Part shown: positions 10,211-17,921 of the stretch, piece after piece
Layout of the letters: each line of letters begins with the position of its first letter
Position numbering within the stretch: the first letter of the stretch is position 1
From: Micromonospora sp. C31
Lineage (GTDB): Bacteria; Actinomycetota; Actinomycetes; Mycobacteriales; Micromonosporaceae
Direction of reading: 5' to 3'
Length of the DNA: 64,000 nucleotides
Assembly: GCF_018070575.1 (NCBI RefSeq)
Contig: NZ_JAGPXN010000009.1
Span: forward strand, 62,001-126,000
The notes under the pieces: generated by a model
Seen by the model: the letters and a program-made list of their open reading frames with translations, nothing else
Database searches by the model: none
What the model was told of the DNA's origin: nothing
Position numbers and translations under genes: made by a program

Positions 10211-11170
10211 TCAGACCCCCATCTCGGCTTCGTACGCCCGGCGCAGCCGCCGTCGCGCCACCGGCGCGAGGCACAGGTGCCAGGCCTGCCCCTCGTCGAC
10301 CACGTTGACCTCGCCGGCCCGCTGCCGGGCCAGCAGCAGCTCGGCCAGGGTGTCCCGGACGCCGAACCGGTCGAACCACTCCATCTCCACGTCGACGGCC
10401 CAGCCGAGGCAGTGGCCGCTGGGCACCATGGCGGCGTATCCGAGTCGGCGCAGCCGGTGCTGGTGTTCGGAGCTGCGGACGAGGCTGGTCACCCACAGCG
10501 GCGGCGTGCCGGGCGGGGTGCTGGCGGCGAACTGCCGGGCGACGTCGTTGAGCAGCGCCACCACCTCGCGGCGGGCCCGCCGGAAACGCAGGCCGGCGGT
10601 ACGCGGCGTGGCCGCGGGCCGCAGCCGGCGCCGCGCCGCCCGCAGGCCGCGTCCGAGCAGCGTCCGGGGCTGCTCGGTGTAGCGGAAGCGCAGCAGGTCC
10701 CGCCTGCGCAGCCACTCCAGGTCCACCAGGTCCTGGCTGGCGTCGACCTGAGCGTCGGTCAGGAAGGTGGGGGCGTCGCGCCACCACATCACGTCGACGC
10801 GCGAGAGCAGGTAGATCCGGACCAGCGCGGCGAGGTCGGCGGCGGAACTGCGCGCGTTGGGCTGGTAGCGGGCCATCTCCAGCAGCAGCGTCTCGCGGGC
10901 GCCGACGAGCCCCTGCGGGGTGGCGTCGAGCACGGCGGCGATCGCCGGTTCACGCAGCCGGTCGTCGATCAGCACCTGCCGGGCGGTGGTGCAGGACGCC
11001 CCGGCCAGCGCCCCGACCTCGACCAGCAGGTCGGCCACGGCCGCCCGGTAGGCGTCGAGGTCCGGCGCGGCGGGCCGCGGCGGCATGGCGGACGCACGCC
11101 GCCGGGCCGGGGCGGCGGGTGTGACGGAGGAACCGGGCTGCTGTCCCGGGCTTCGGCTGGGCACTCGCAT
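10211..11170 (-). CDS. M15-peptidase-like protein (DUF5715 type)
   Basis: A 319-residue protein. The C-terminal third has the zinc-peptidase pattern of the M15/VanY family: SGHCLGWAVDVEM (His and Asp ligands) and EGQAWHLCLAP (the WH ligand). The N-terminal two thirds are helical with many arginines. No signal peptide or membrane segment is visible, which is odd for a peptidoglycan enzyme, so the substrate may be cytoplasmic or the fold may have another role. The ATG at 11170 has GAGAGG about 8 nt upstream. It is coupled to asnB. The DUF5715 assignment is from memory of the family pattern. Confidence 0.75.
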   Translation of the reverse strand: MRVPSRSPGQQPGSSVTPAAPARRRASAMPPRPAAPDLDAYRAAVADLLVEVGALAGASCTTARQVLIDDRLREPAIAAVLDATPQGLVGARETLLLEMARYQPNARSSAADLAALVRIYLLSRVDVMWWRDAPTFLTDAQVDASQDLVDLEWLRRRDLLRFRYTEQPRTLLGRGLRAARRRLRPAATPRTAGLRFRRARREVVALLNDVARQFAASTPPGTPPLWVTSLVRSSEHQHRLRRLGYAAMVPSGHCLGWAVDVEMEWFDRFGVRDTLAELLLARQRAGEVNVVDEGQAWHLCLAPVARRRLRRAYEAEMGV

Positions 11171-11413
11171 GGTCGGGTCCTCTCTCCCGTCACGGCAGTA
11201 CTGTGCATCGCCCTGGACACACCGTAATCAGGTCGGACGGGATGAGTCCGAACAATCCTCCTATCTACCCTTTCGGGGTGGCCGACCGCCGCCGTCGGGC
11301 ACGAACGGTCATGGCCGGGACATCGCCGCTCAACCCGCCGCACCTCGGCCACGGCGGCGGCCGTACGCACGACGCGGACGCCGCAGCCTGGCCGCGCCAG
11401 CCCCAGCCGACGA
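11171..11413. other. Intergenic region upstream of the asnB operon
   Basis: A TACGGT hexamer on the minus strand near 11222 is a candidate -10 for the asnB operon. A plus-strand frame from ATG 11242 gives 74 residues ending in an (AT)n run caused by the hexamer repeat; it has atypical codon use and no family resemblance, so it is not called as a gene. Confidence 0.4.
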
Positions 11414-11455
11414 CCACAGCCACGGCCACGGCCACGGCCACGGCCACGGCCACGG
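11414..11455 (+). repeat. CCACGG hexanucleotide tandem repeat
   Basis: Six perfect copies (11420-11455) preceded by one imperfect copy, CCACAG. In one frame it would read His-Gly repeats, in another Ala-Thr. A slippage-prone tract of this kind can vary in copy number between strains. Confidence 0.9.
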
Positions 11456-11503
11456 CATCACGATAAGTAACGGTCGGGTCGCCGACCACATCTCCGCTCA
11501 TCG

Positions 11504-11630
11504 CCCTTTGCTCTGCATCTACATACGCACCAACTACTCAGAGTCAGATGAACGCACGCCTCCGACCGGGCCAGCGCATCCAAAAGACCAGCCCAGAGAA
11601 GTGGTGCGTTGAGGGATGCAGAGCAAAGGG
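11504..11630. repeat. 127-bp palindromic element with 15-bp terminal inverted repeats
   Basis: CCCTTTGCTCTGCAT (11504-11518) is perfectly complementary to ATGCAGAGCAAAGGG (11616-11630). Inside, after exactly 6 unpaired nt on each side, ACGCACCA (11525-11532) pairs with TGGTGCGT (11602-11609), leaving a 69-nt centre. The symmetry makes chance very unlikely. No transposase is encoded. It could be a MITE-like mobile element, a dispersed repeat, or a structured RNA. Confidence 0.8.
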
Positions 11631-11838
11631 GTGAGAGGGTCATCAGCGGCCCGAGCATCGGCCGTAACGCACGGTAACTGGCACTCACCCTCACCCTGGG
11701 TAACAAGCTTCGGGACGGAACACCTGGTTTCCGCCCTGGAAGATCGGGGGCGAGAAGCGACCGCCAGGCGGGACGGGGCGTCGGCGGAACGCCGACCGGC
11801 GGGGGCGCGCCGTCGGCGGGAACGGAGTGCCGGCGTAA

Positions 11839-11979
11839 CGGGGCCTCGCCGGAACGCCGAGGCGGAACGCCGAGGCGGAACGCCGACGCGGAACGCCGAC
11901 GCGGATCGGGCTGGTCGCGCACGGCGGCGCCGACCCCGCGGTCACCGCGCACTTCGACTACCTGCGCTTCCACCGCTGA
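11839..11979 (+). pseudogene. Decayed 3' end of a secreted glycosidase-like gene
   Basis: After a run of 13-bp tandem repeats, the frame reads RIGLVAHGGADPAVTAHFDY followed by LRFHR and a TGA at 11977. This resembles the last strand of the concanavalin-like C-terminal domain of family-43-type glycosidases. A strong hairpin lies 5 nt after the stop, as expected for a true gene end. No start or catalytic domain remains upstream, and stops interrupt the frame at 11701 and 11836. I infer a gene whose 5' part was lost. Confidence 0.4.
11851..11902 (+). repeat. Four tandem 13-bp repeats (GGAACGCCGAGGC)
   Basis: Two copies of GGAACGCCGAGGC are followed by two of GGAACGCCGACGC. Related words (GGAACGCCGACC) occur near 11788. 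The unit is not a multiple of three, so expansion shifts the frame of the overlapping remnant. Confidence 0.9.
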
Positions 11980-11984
11980 ACCGC

Positions 11985-12018
11985 GATCGGGCCCCCGCCG
12001 GACGGTGGGGGCCCGATC
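11985..12018. terminator. Strong hairpin, bidirectional position
   Basis: 12-bp perfect stem GATCGGGCCCCC with a 10-nt loop. It lies just after the remnant gene stop (11979) on the plus strand and after the thpR gene (stop at 12095) on the minus strand. Confidence 0.75.
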
Positions 12019-12094
12019 CCGTTCGGGGCACCCGGCGGCGGGGCCGGCGTCACCGGGGCCGTCGGGCGGGGCGTCGCCGTCGTACCCCCGTCGG

Positions 12095-12622
12095 TCACGG
12101 GCGGTGGTCGGCACCGCCGAGCGCGCTGATCGTGCGGCTCTGCCCGTCGTAGCTGCGCCCGGCGACGAATGCGCCGTCGGGGCGGTCGACGCCCGCCACC
12201 GCGCGGGCCAGCCGGCGGTCGGCGTCGCGGAAGCGCAGCGCCAGGCTCAGGTGCGGCCGCCAGCGGCCCGGCGCGTGCCAGGGTCGCTGGCCCGGTGCCC
12301 CGGCGAGGACGTCTGCGACCGAAGCGTGCAGGGCGGTCAACTCCGGCGACGGCTGCACCAGCCACACCAGCGGGGCGCTGCCGTCGAGCACGGCGATCCG
12401 GTCCAGCCGCACCGGCAGCGGCAGCGCAGCGTCGAACAGGTCGGCCAGCCGCTGCCGGGCGCCGGGCGGGAACCCGTCGACGGCGGCGAGGGTCAGGTGC
12501 GGCCGGTTCGTCGGGTGGGCGTTGCGGGCCAGACTGGGCAGGCCCAGCGCGGCCAGCCGCTGCCAGGCGCCGCGCACCGCGGCCTCCAGGTCGGGCGAGC
12601 AGACCAGTTCGACCGTACGCAC
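12095..12622 (-). CDS. thpR: 2H phosphoesterase / RNA 2',3'-cyclic phosphodiesterase (LigT family)
   Basis: A 175-residue LigT/ThpR-family protein with the two hallmark HxT/S motifs, NRPHLTLAAV (about residue 41) and WRPHLSLAL (about residue 118). These bind the phosphate in 2H phosphoesterases that open 2',3'-cyclic phosphates on RNA. The length fits the family. The GTG at 12622 lies exactly 6 nt after TAGCCT, indicating a leaderless mRNA. Confidence 0.88.
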   Translation of the reverse strand: MRTVELVCSPDLEAAVRGAWQRLAALGLPSLARNAHPTNRPHLTLAAVDGFPPGARQRLADLFDAALPLPVRLDRIAVLDGSAPLVWLVQPSPELTALHASVADVLAGAPGQRPWHAPGRWRPHLSLALRFRDADRRLARAVAGVDRPDGAFVAGRSYDGQSRTISALGGADHRP

Positions 12623-12628
12623 GACGCC

Positions 12629-12634
12629 AGGCTA
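12629..12634 (-). promoter_or_regulatory. -10 element for leaderless thpR
   Basis: TAGCCT on the minus strand, 6 nt before the GTG at 12622, with no ribosome site between them. Confidence 0.6.
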
Positions 12635-12722
12635 GCTGGCCGGGGCACCCACCGGAGCAGAGCGACGGGCTGTTGTGCCGGTCGGCGAAACGGCGTCGAG
12701 GTGGTGATGAAAGGCTTGGCGC

Positions 12723-14519
12723 ATGAGTTCCGCACCCGTACGGCACGACCCGCCCACCGCGCCCGGCCCCGACGCCCTCGACGACACGACCGCCTTCGCG
12801 GATCTCGGACTACGCGCCGAGTTGCTGGGCGCGCTGTCCGCCCTGGGCTACGAGGAGCCCACTCCGATCCAGCGGGAGGCCATCCCGCCGCTGCTGGCCG
12901 GTCGGGACCTGCTGGGTCAGGCCGCGACGGGTACGGGCAAGACGGCCGCCTTCGCGCTGCCGCTGTTGCAGCGGATGCCCGACGGCCGGCGCGGCGGCGC
13001 CCCGGTGGCGCTCGTGCTGGTGCCCACCCGTGAGCTGGCGGTGCAGGTCTCCGAAGCGTTCCACCGCTACGGCAAGGACCTGGGCGCGCGGGTGCTGCCG
13101 ATCTACGGCGGGCAGCCGATCGGCCGGCAGTTGCGCGCCCTGGACCTCGGGGTAGACGTCGTGGTCGCCACCCCGGGCCGCGCGCTGGACCACATCGCCC
13201 GGGGCACCCTCGACCTGGGCTCGCTGGCCACGGTGGTGCTCGACGAGGCCGACGAGATGCTCGACATGGGCTTTGCCGAGGACATCGAGGCGATCCTGGA
13301 GCACGCGCCGGAGCAACGTCAGACGGTGCTCTTCTCGGCGACGATGCCGGCGCGCATCGACGGGCTGGCCCGCAAGCACCTGACCGACCCGATCCGTATC
13401 CTCATCGCCCGGGAGCAGCCGGTGGCCGGCGAGGCGCCCCGGGTGCGGCAGAGCGCTTACATCGTCGCCCGGGCGCACAAGCCGGCGGCGCTGGGCCGGG
13501 TGCTGGACGTCGAGTCCCCCACGGCGGCGATCGTCTTCTGCCGCAGCCGCGAGGAGGTCGACCGGCTCACCGAGACCATGAACGGTCGCGGCTACCGGGC
13601 CGAGGCACTGCACGGCGGCATGAGCCAGGAGCAGCGCGACCGGGTCATGGGCCGGCTGCGCACGGGCACCGCGGACCTGCTGGTCGCCACCGACGTGGCC
13701 GCCCGCGGCCTGGACGTCGAGCAGCTCACCCACGTGGTCAACTACGACGTCCCGTCGGCCCCCGAGTCGTACGTGCACCGCATCGGCCGGGTCGGCCGGG
13801 CCGGTCGGGAGGGCGTGGCGATCACCCTCGCCGAGCCCCGCGAGCACCGGATGCTCAAGACCATCGAGCGGGTCACCGGTCAGCGCATCGCGATCGACAA
13901 GATCCCGACGGTGGCGGACATGCGCACCCGGCGGTTGGAGCTGACCCAGGGCGCCCTGCGCGAGAGCCTGCTGGAGGACGACCTCGACCCGTACCGGGCG
14001 ATCGTCGAGTCGTTGACCGACGAGTTCGACCTGGTCGAGGTGGCCCTCGCGGCGGTGAAGCTGGCGCACGAGGCCACGTCGCCGGGCTCCGACGACGAGG
14101 AGGAGATCCCCCAGGTCCCCGTCCGGGGCCCGCGCGAGGGGCGGCCGGAGGCCGGCGGCCGGGGCGAGCGGCGGGGCGGCGCCCGGCCCCGCACCGGCGG
14201 CACCACGCAGGTCTTCATCGGGCTGGGCCGGCGCGCCGGGGTGCGCCCGCAGGACCTGGTGGGCGCGATCACCGGCGAGACCGGGATCAGCGGCCGCGAC
14301 ATCGGCTCGATCGAGATCGCCGACCGGTTCTCGCTGGTGGAGGTGCCCCAGAGCGTCGCCGACGAGGTCATCGCGGGGCTGCGCGGCAGCACCATCAAGG
14401 GCCGCAAGGCGACCGTACGCCGTGACCGGGACGGCGACGGCGGCGGCGAGCGCCGCTTCGACGGGGCCGACCGGCACGAGCGCCGCGACCGGGACCTCGA
14501 CCGGCGCGACCGGCGCTGA
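12723..14519 (+). CDS. deaD: DEAD-box RNA helicase, DbpA/CsdA type
   Basis: A 598-residue ATP-dependent RNA helicase. The Q motif (GYEEPTPIQ), motif I (AATGTGKT), Ia (PTRELA), II (VLDEADEML), III (SAT), IV (IVFCRSREEV), V (VATDVAARGLDV) and VI (YVHRIGRVGRAGR) are all present. The C-terminus has a DbpA-type RNA-binding domain (TQVFIGLGRRAGVRPQDLVG to about residue 565) and a short Arg/Asp tail with RDR repeats. It probably acts in ribosome assembly, mRNA decay or cold adaptation. The ATG at 12723 has GAAAGG 8 nt upstream. Confidence 0.93.
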   Translation: MSSAPVRHDPPTAPGPDALDDTTAFADLGLRAELLGALSALGYEEPTPIQREAIPPLLAGRDLLGQAATGTGKTAAFALPLLQRMPDGRRGGAPVALVLVPTRELAVQVSEAFHRYGKDLGARVLPIYGGQPIGRQLRALDLGVDVVVATPGRALDHIARGTLDLGSLATVVLDEADEMLDMGFAEDIEAILEHAPEQRQTVLFSATMPARIDGLARKHLTDPIRILIAREQPVAGEAPRVRQSAYIVARAHKPAALGRVLDVESPTAAIVFCRSREEVDRLTETMNGRGYRAEALHGGMSQEQRDRVMGRLRTGTADLLVATDVAARGLDVEQLTHVVNYDVPSAPESYVHRIGRVGRAGREGVAITLAEPREHRMLKTIERVTGQRIAIDKIPTVADMRTRRLELTQGALRESLLEDDLDPYRAIVESLTDEFDLVEVALAAVKLAHEATSPGSDDEEEIPQVPVRGPREGRPEAGGRGERRGGARPRTGGTTQVFIGLGRRAGVRPQDLVGAITGETGISGRDIGSIEIADRFSLVEVPQSVADEVIAGLRGSTIKGRKATVRRDRDGDGGGERRFDGADRHERRDRDLDRRDRR

Positions 14520-14681
14520 CGCTCGGCCTGCGGCCCCGCGCAGGTGATCCGCGCTCCGGCGGGCGGTGCGGGTCGCCGCGGCGGTCCGCGGGGCGTACGA
14601 CGCTGTCGGGCTGAGGCGTCGCTGACGTCCGGCGTCGTCCGGGTCGCTGTGGCACCGGACGGCGGTGAACCGGCTGCGACA

Positions 14682-14975
14682 TCAGCTCGACAGCGTCGCG
14701 CACGTGCATCCTCCGCCGGCCGGCGCCGTGGCGGACCGTGGGGTCGGCTGGGCAGTCGGGTGCGAGCACCAGCCTTCCCGCACGCCTGCGCGCAGCAGCT
14801 CGCGCGCCAGGCCGGTCCCCCCGGCAGCCGCCACGGCGAGCGGGATCGCCAGGCAGGTGAGCGCCAGCGCGGCGACGGTCCGGCCCGGCAGTCCGGCCAG
14901 CGCGGCCACGCCGGTCAGCAACGCGAAGACGACCAGCTTGCGCCGGACGCGGGTGATCGGGATCGCGACGGACAT
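14682..14975 (-). CDS. Small membrane protein in the manganese-permease operon
   Basis: A 97-residue protein with two hydrophobic segments (KLVVFALLTGVAALAGL and TVAALALTCLAIPLAVAAAG) and a C-terminal tail with cysteine and histidine (GWCSHP, GGGCTCATLSS) that could bind metal. The ATG has a strong GGAGGGAG site 6 nt upstream and lies 21 nt after the permease stop, so it is co-transcribed. I do not recognise a family; a small subunit or metal-handling partner of the permease is a guess. Confidence 0.65.
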   Translation of the reverse strand: MSVAIPITRVRRKLVVFALLTGVAALAGLPGRTVAALALTCLAIPLAVAAAGGTGLARELLRAGVREGWCSHPTAQPTPRSATAPAGGGCTCATLSS

Positions 14976-14996
14976 CGGGGTCTCCCTCCGTACGGA

Positions 14997-16103
14997 TCAG
15001 AGCAGGACGAGCAGGGCGGCGCCGACGGCCGCCGCCGGAACGGTGGTGACGACGGTGGCTAGCGCCGCCGAGTGCCGACGCAGCGCGGCGAGCGGGATCA
15101 GCGCGTCGCCGTCCTGGCTGATCGCGTTCGCGACCAGGGTCGGCAGCGGCAGTCCGCCGCTGACGTACAGGCCGGTGAAGACGATCTGCACCGCGCACCC
15201 GGGGATCAGGCCGATGCCCGCGCCGACCAGCACGCCGACGAGCCCGGTGAGGGCGAGCTGGGAGCCGTCGAAGCCGGTCGTGGTCGTCACCACCTGCCAG
15301 CCCAGGTACGCCACCGCGACCCAGACGGTGACGAAGGACGCCTCGTGCGCGCTGTGCCGCAGCGTCGCCCGCAGCGAGCGGGGTTGCGCCGTCTCCAGGC
15401 TGTCGTCGGCCAGCCGCCCCCGCCCGGCGGCGAAGATCAGCGCGGCGGTCAGCGAGCCGAGTACCCCCAGCGCCAGGTACGGGTCGACGCCGCCGAAGGA
15501 CCGGGTCAGCGCCCCCGGGTCGACCAACTGGAAGACCACCGGCACCGAGACCGCGAATGCCGGTGTGGTCAGCCCCCAGAAGGCCGTGGACGCCGGCACG
15601 TGGGGCAGCAGCCCGCCGAGCAGCCGCCGTGAGCCGGCGAGGTCCGGCCCGCCCGCCCCGGCCAGGCCGACCGGCGCGGGCGCGGCGGCGGCCCGGCGGT
15701 CGACCGCGCGGGCCGGATCGATGCCCAGGGCGTCGACGACGTACCCGGTCACCAGACCGACCGCGAAGAGCAGCACGTGGATCTGGAGGGCGAACACGGG
15801 GTTCCAGGCGAGCACCACCCACGACGAGTCCCCCATGGTGGCAGCCAGGGCGGCGACCGCCGTGCCGAAGGAGACCTTCCCCCGGGCGTAGAGCGGCATC
15901 AGGATGATCGCCCCGCCGCAGCCGGGGCTGACGCCCAGCAGTGCGCCGACCAGCGGACCGAGCCGGGGCCGGCTGGTGAGCCCGTCGGTGACCCGGTCGC
16001 CGTAGCGCCAGCGCAGCCAGCCGAAGAACGCCACCATGACGGCGACGTAGACCCCCACCTGCATGAACGCGTCCGCGAGCGGGCGGAGCACGAGTTCGGT
16101 CAC
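14997..16103 (-). CDS. Ten-TM putative metal (manganese) exporter, ArsP_2 type
   Basis: A 368-residue integral membrane protein of the putative 10-TM heavy-metal exporter family. Conserved motifs include SPGCGGAIILMPLYARG, ATMGDSSWVVLAWNP and NAISQDGDALIPLAAL, with a second PGC in LIPGCAVQIV, suggesting an internal repeat. Some databases label this family putative manganese transporter. The GTG at 16103 has GGAAGGGGG 6 nt upstream. It starts 71 nt after the Mn catalase stop, supporting a role in manganese homeostasis. Confidence 0.8.
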   Translation of the reverse strand: MTELVLRPLADAFMQVGVYVAVMVAFFGWLRWRYGDRVTDGLTSRPRLGPLVGALLGVSPGCGGAIILMPLYARGKVSFGTAVAALAATMGDSSWVVLAWNPVFALQIHVLLFAVGLVTGYVVDALGIDPARAVDRRAAAAPAPVGLAGAGGPDLAGSRRLLGGLLPHVPASTAFWGLTTPAFAVSVPVVFQLVDPGALTRSFGGVDPYLALGVLGSLTAALIFAAGRGRLADDSLETAQPRSLRATLRHSAHEASFVTVWVAVAYLGWQVVTTTTGFDGSQLALTGLVGVLVGAGIGLIPGCAVQIVFTGLYVSGGLPLPTLVANAISQDGDALIPLAALRRHSAALATVVTTVPAAAVGAALLVLL

Positions 16104-16174
16104 GGCACACCCCCTTCCCGGTACGGTGTCGCCGGGGCCGCCCGCCGCTCGCGGACGCCCCCGGCACGACGGCG

Positions 16175-17044
16175 TCAGGTGAGCTTGCTCTTGACCTTGT
16201 TGACGGTGCCCTTGGCGAGGCCCGGATTCGTTCCGTAGAGCCGCGGGTCGCCGGGCGGCAGGACGGGCTCGGGCGCGTGCGCGCGCGGGCTGTGGTCGTA
16301 GCGGAACTCGCCCTTGCCGTCGGGCGCCGGCCCGGACGCCCAGCGCCCCTCCGACGCGTCGGTGCCCGGCGAGAAGTCCAGGTACGTGTAGCTGAACTGC
16401 TCGGTGAACTCCTTGGAGTCCGGGAACGCGTCCGGCACCGGCATCTCCTCCAGGCCGTCCTCCTTGAGCTGTTCGATGGCCGCCATCCACATGTTCTGGT
16501 GCATGGTGTCGCGGGCCAGCAGGAAGCGCAGCATGTTCTTGACCCCGGGGTCGTCGGTCATGTTGAACAGCCGGGCCACCTGGAGCCGGCCCTGCGCCTC
16601 GGCGGTGACGTTGAGCTGGAAGTCGGCCATCAGGTTGCCGCTGGCGGTGATGAAGGCGCCGTTCCTGGGCACACCGGCGCTGTCCACCGGCAGTGCTCCG
16701 CCGCCGCCGTGGATGAAGTGCGCCGGATTCGAGCCGCCGTAGATCGCCCCGACCATCGGGTTGTCGTCGGCGGCCTCCTGCAACGACAGCGGGGCGTTCT
16801 CCAGCAGCCGTGTGATCATCGTGGCGATCATCTCGACGTGACCCATCTCCTCGGTGCCGACATCGAGGAAGAGGTCCTTGTACTTGCCGGGCAGGCGGCA
16901 GTTCCAGCCCTGATAGAGGTACTGGTTGGCGACCGTCATCTCGCCCCACTTGCCGCCCAGGATCTCCTGGAGCCGGCGGGCGAACGCGGCGTCGGGGCCG
17001 TCCGGCTTGGCCTCGAACTGCAGATCCTTGACGTGGGTGAACAC
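16175..17044 (-). CDS. Manganese catalase
   Basis: A 289-residue non-haem catalase of the dimanganese family, which disproportionates H2O2 in the cytoplasm. The four-helix bundle carries the metal-ligand patterns GEMTVANQYLYQG, GTEEMGHVEMIA, TAEAQGRLQ and ARDTMHQNMW. The length and the Pro-rich C-terminal extension fit the family. The GTG at 17044 has AGGAGG 4 nt upstream. It lies 57 nt after the histidine-kinase stop and 71 nt before the permease, all on the minus strand, so kinase, catalase, permease and small protein may form one transcript. Confidence 0.92.
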   Translation of the reverse strand: MFTHVKDLQFEAKPDGPDAAFARRLQEILGGKWGEMTVANQYLYQGWNCRLPGKYKDLFLDVGTEEMGHVEMIATMITRLLENAPLSLQEAADDNPMVGAIYGGSNPAHFIHGGGGALPVDSAGVPRNGAFITASGNLMADFQLNVTAEAQGRLQVARLFNMTDDPGVKNMLRFLLARDTMHQNMWMAAIEQLKEDGLEEMPVPDAFPDSKEFTEQFSYTYLDFSPGTDASEGRWASGPAPDGKGEFRYDHSPRAHAPEPVLPPGDPRLYGTNPGLAKGTVNKVKSKLT

Positions 17045-17101
17045 ATGTCCTCCTCGGTGCCGGTCGGGCTGTCACCGAGGCGGTTCCCGCGACGGTGAGC
17101 C

Positions 17102-17863
17102 CTATCGGGCCAACCGGTGGCCCCGCGGGGCCACCCTGTCGTCGGCGGGCACGGGCAGCACCACCTCGAGGGCCACCCCGCGCGGTCGCAGCCGGTGCAG
17201 GCGCAGCCGTCCGCCGTCGGCGGCGAGCAGCCGCCGCACGATCCACAGCCCGAGCCCGGAGGCCCCGGCGCAGGGGACGGGCCGGCGCAGCGCCTCGACG
17301 AGGGGCGGGTCGACCCGGCCCTCGTCGGTGACGACGATGCTCAGGCCGGAGCGGCCGAGTGCGGCGTGGATGCCGATCCGGCCGGCGGCCGGTCCGTGCC
17401 GCAGCGCGTTCTCCACCAGGTTGGTCACCACCTGCCGGGTCCGCCGCCGCGGCACCGGGCAGTCGCCGGCCCGCCGGGTCACGCCGATCAGCCGCCGCCG
17501 CGGTGGCACCAGGGCCCCCGCGCCGCGCAGGACCGCCGCCAACGGCGCCGCCGGGTCCGGCGCCGGCACGAGGGCCCCGGTGCCGACGGCCGCGTCACGC
17601 AGCAGGCCCTGCAGGTGTACGGCCTGCTGGTGGGCCAGTGCCGTGATGGCCCGCCGGTCGTCGCCGGTGAGCGCGAGCCGGTCGTCGGCGAGGGCCCGGG
17701 TGAGCGAGGTGAGGGCGCTGACCGGGGTACGGAACTCGTGGCACAGCACACGCAGCAGCAGTTCCGGGTCGGTGTCCAGGGCGGCCGGGTCGGCGGGACC
17801 GGCCTCGGGTCCCGCCCACCGGAGCACCCGCAGCGGTCCTCGCCGTCCGTGCCGTCCATGCAT
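17102..17863 (-). CDS. Cytoplasmic sensor histidine kinase
   Basis: A 253-residue kinase without membrane segments. HisKA: phosphoacceptor H42 in LLRVLCHEFRTPVSAL. HATPase: N box NLVENALRHG and G box GLGLWIVRRLL. The ATG at 17863 has GGGAGGT 7 nt upstream. It is divergent from a LuxR-type response regulator 58 bp away, although HisKA kinases more often pair with OmpR-type regulators. Its place directly upstream of Mn catalase suggests redox or metal stress input, but no sensor domain is present. Confidence 0.88.
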   Translation of the reverse strand: MHGRHGRRGPLRVLRWAGPEAGPADPAALDTDPELLLRVLCHEFRTPVSALTSLTRALADDRLALTGDDRRAITALAHQQAVHLQGLLRDAAVGTGALVPAPDPAAPLAAVLRGAGALVPPRRRLIGVTRRAGDCPVPRRRTRQVVTNLVENALRHGPAAGRIGIHAALGRSGLSIVVTDEGRVDPPLVEALRRPVPCAGASGLGLWIVRRLLAADGGRLRLHRLRPRGVALEVVLPVPADDRVAPRGHRLAR

Positions 17864-17921
17864 CCGCCCGACCTCCCTCGTTCGGCCGCATGATCGGTAC
17901 CCGCTCGGGAACGGACCAGGC

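Noticed and set aside
11242..11466. Possible 74-residue protein starting at ATG 11242
   Set aside because: Weak ribosome site, unusual codon use and an (Ala-Thr)n tail created by the tandem repeat; no family resemblance.
11085..11612. Frame with His-Gly repeats (HSHGHGHGHG) suggesting a metal transporter
   Set aside because: The repeat is the CCACGG hexamer read in one frame; flanking residues resemble no transporter and there is no start site.
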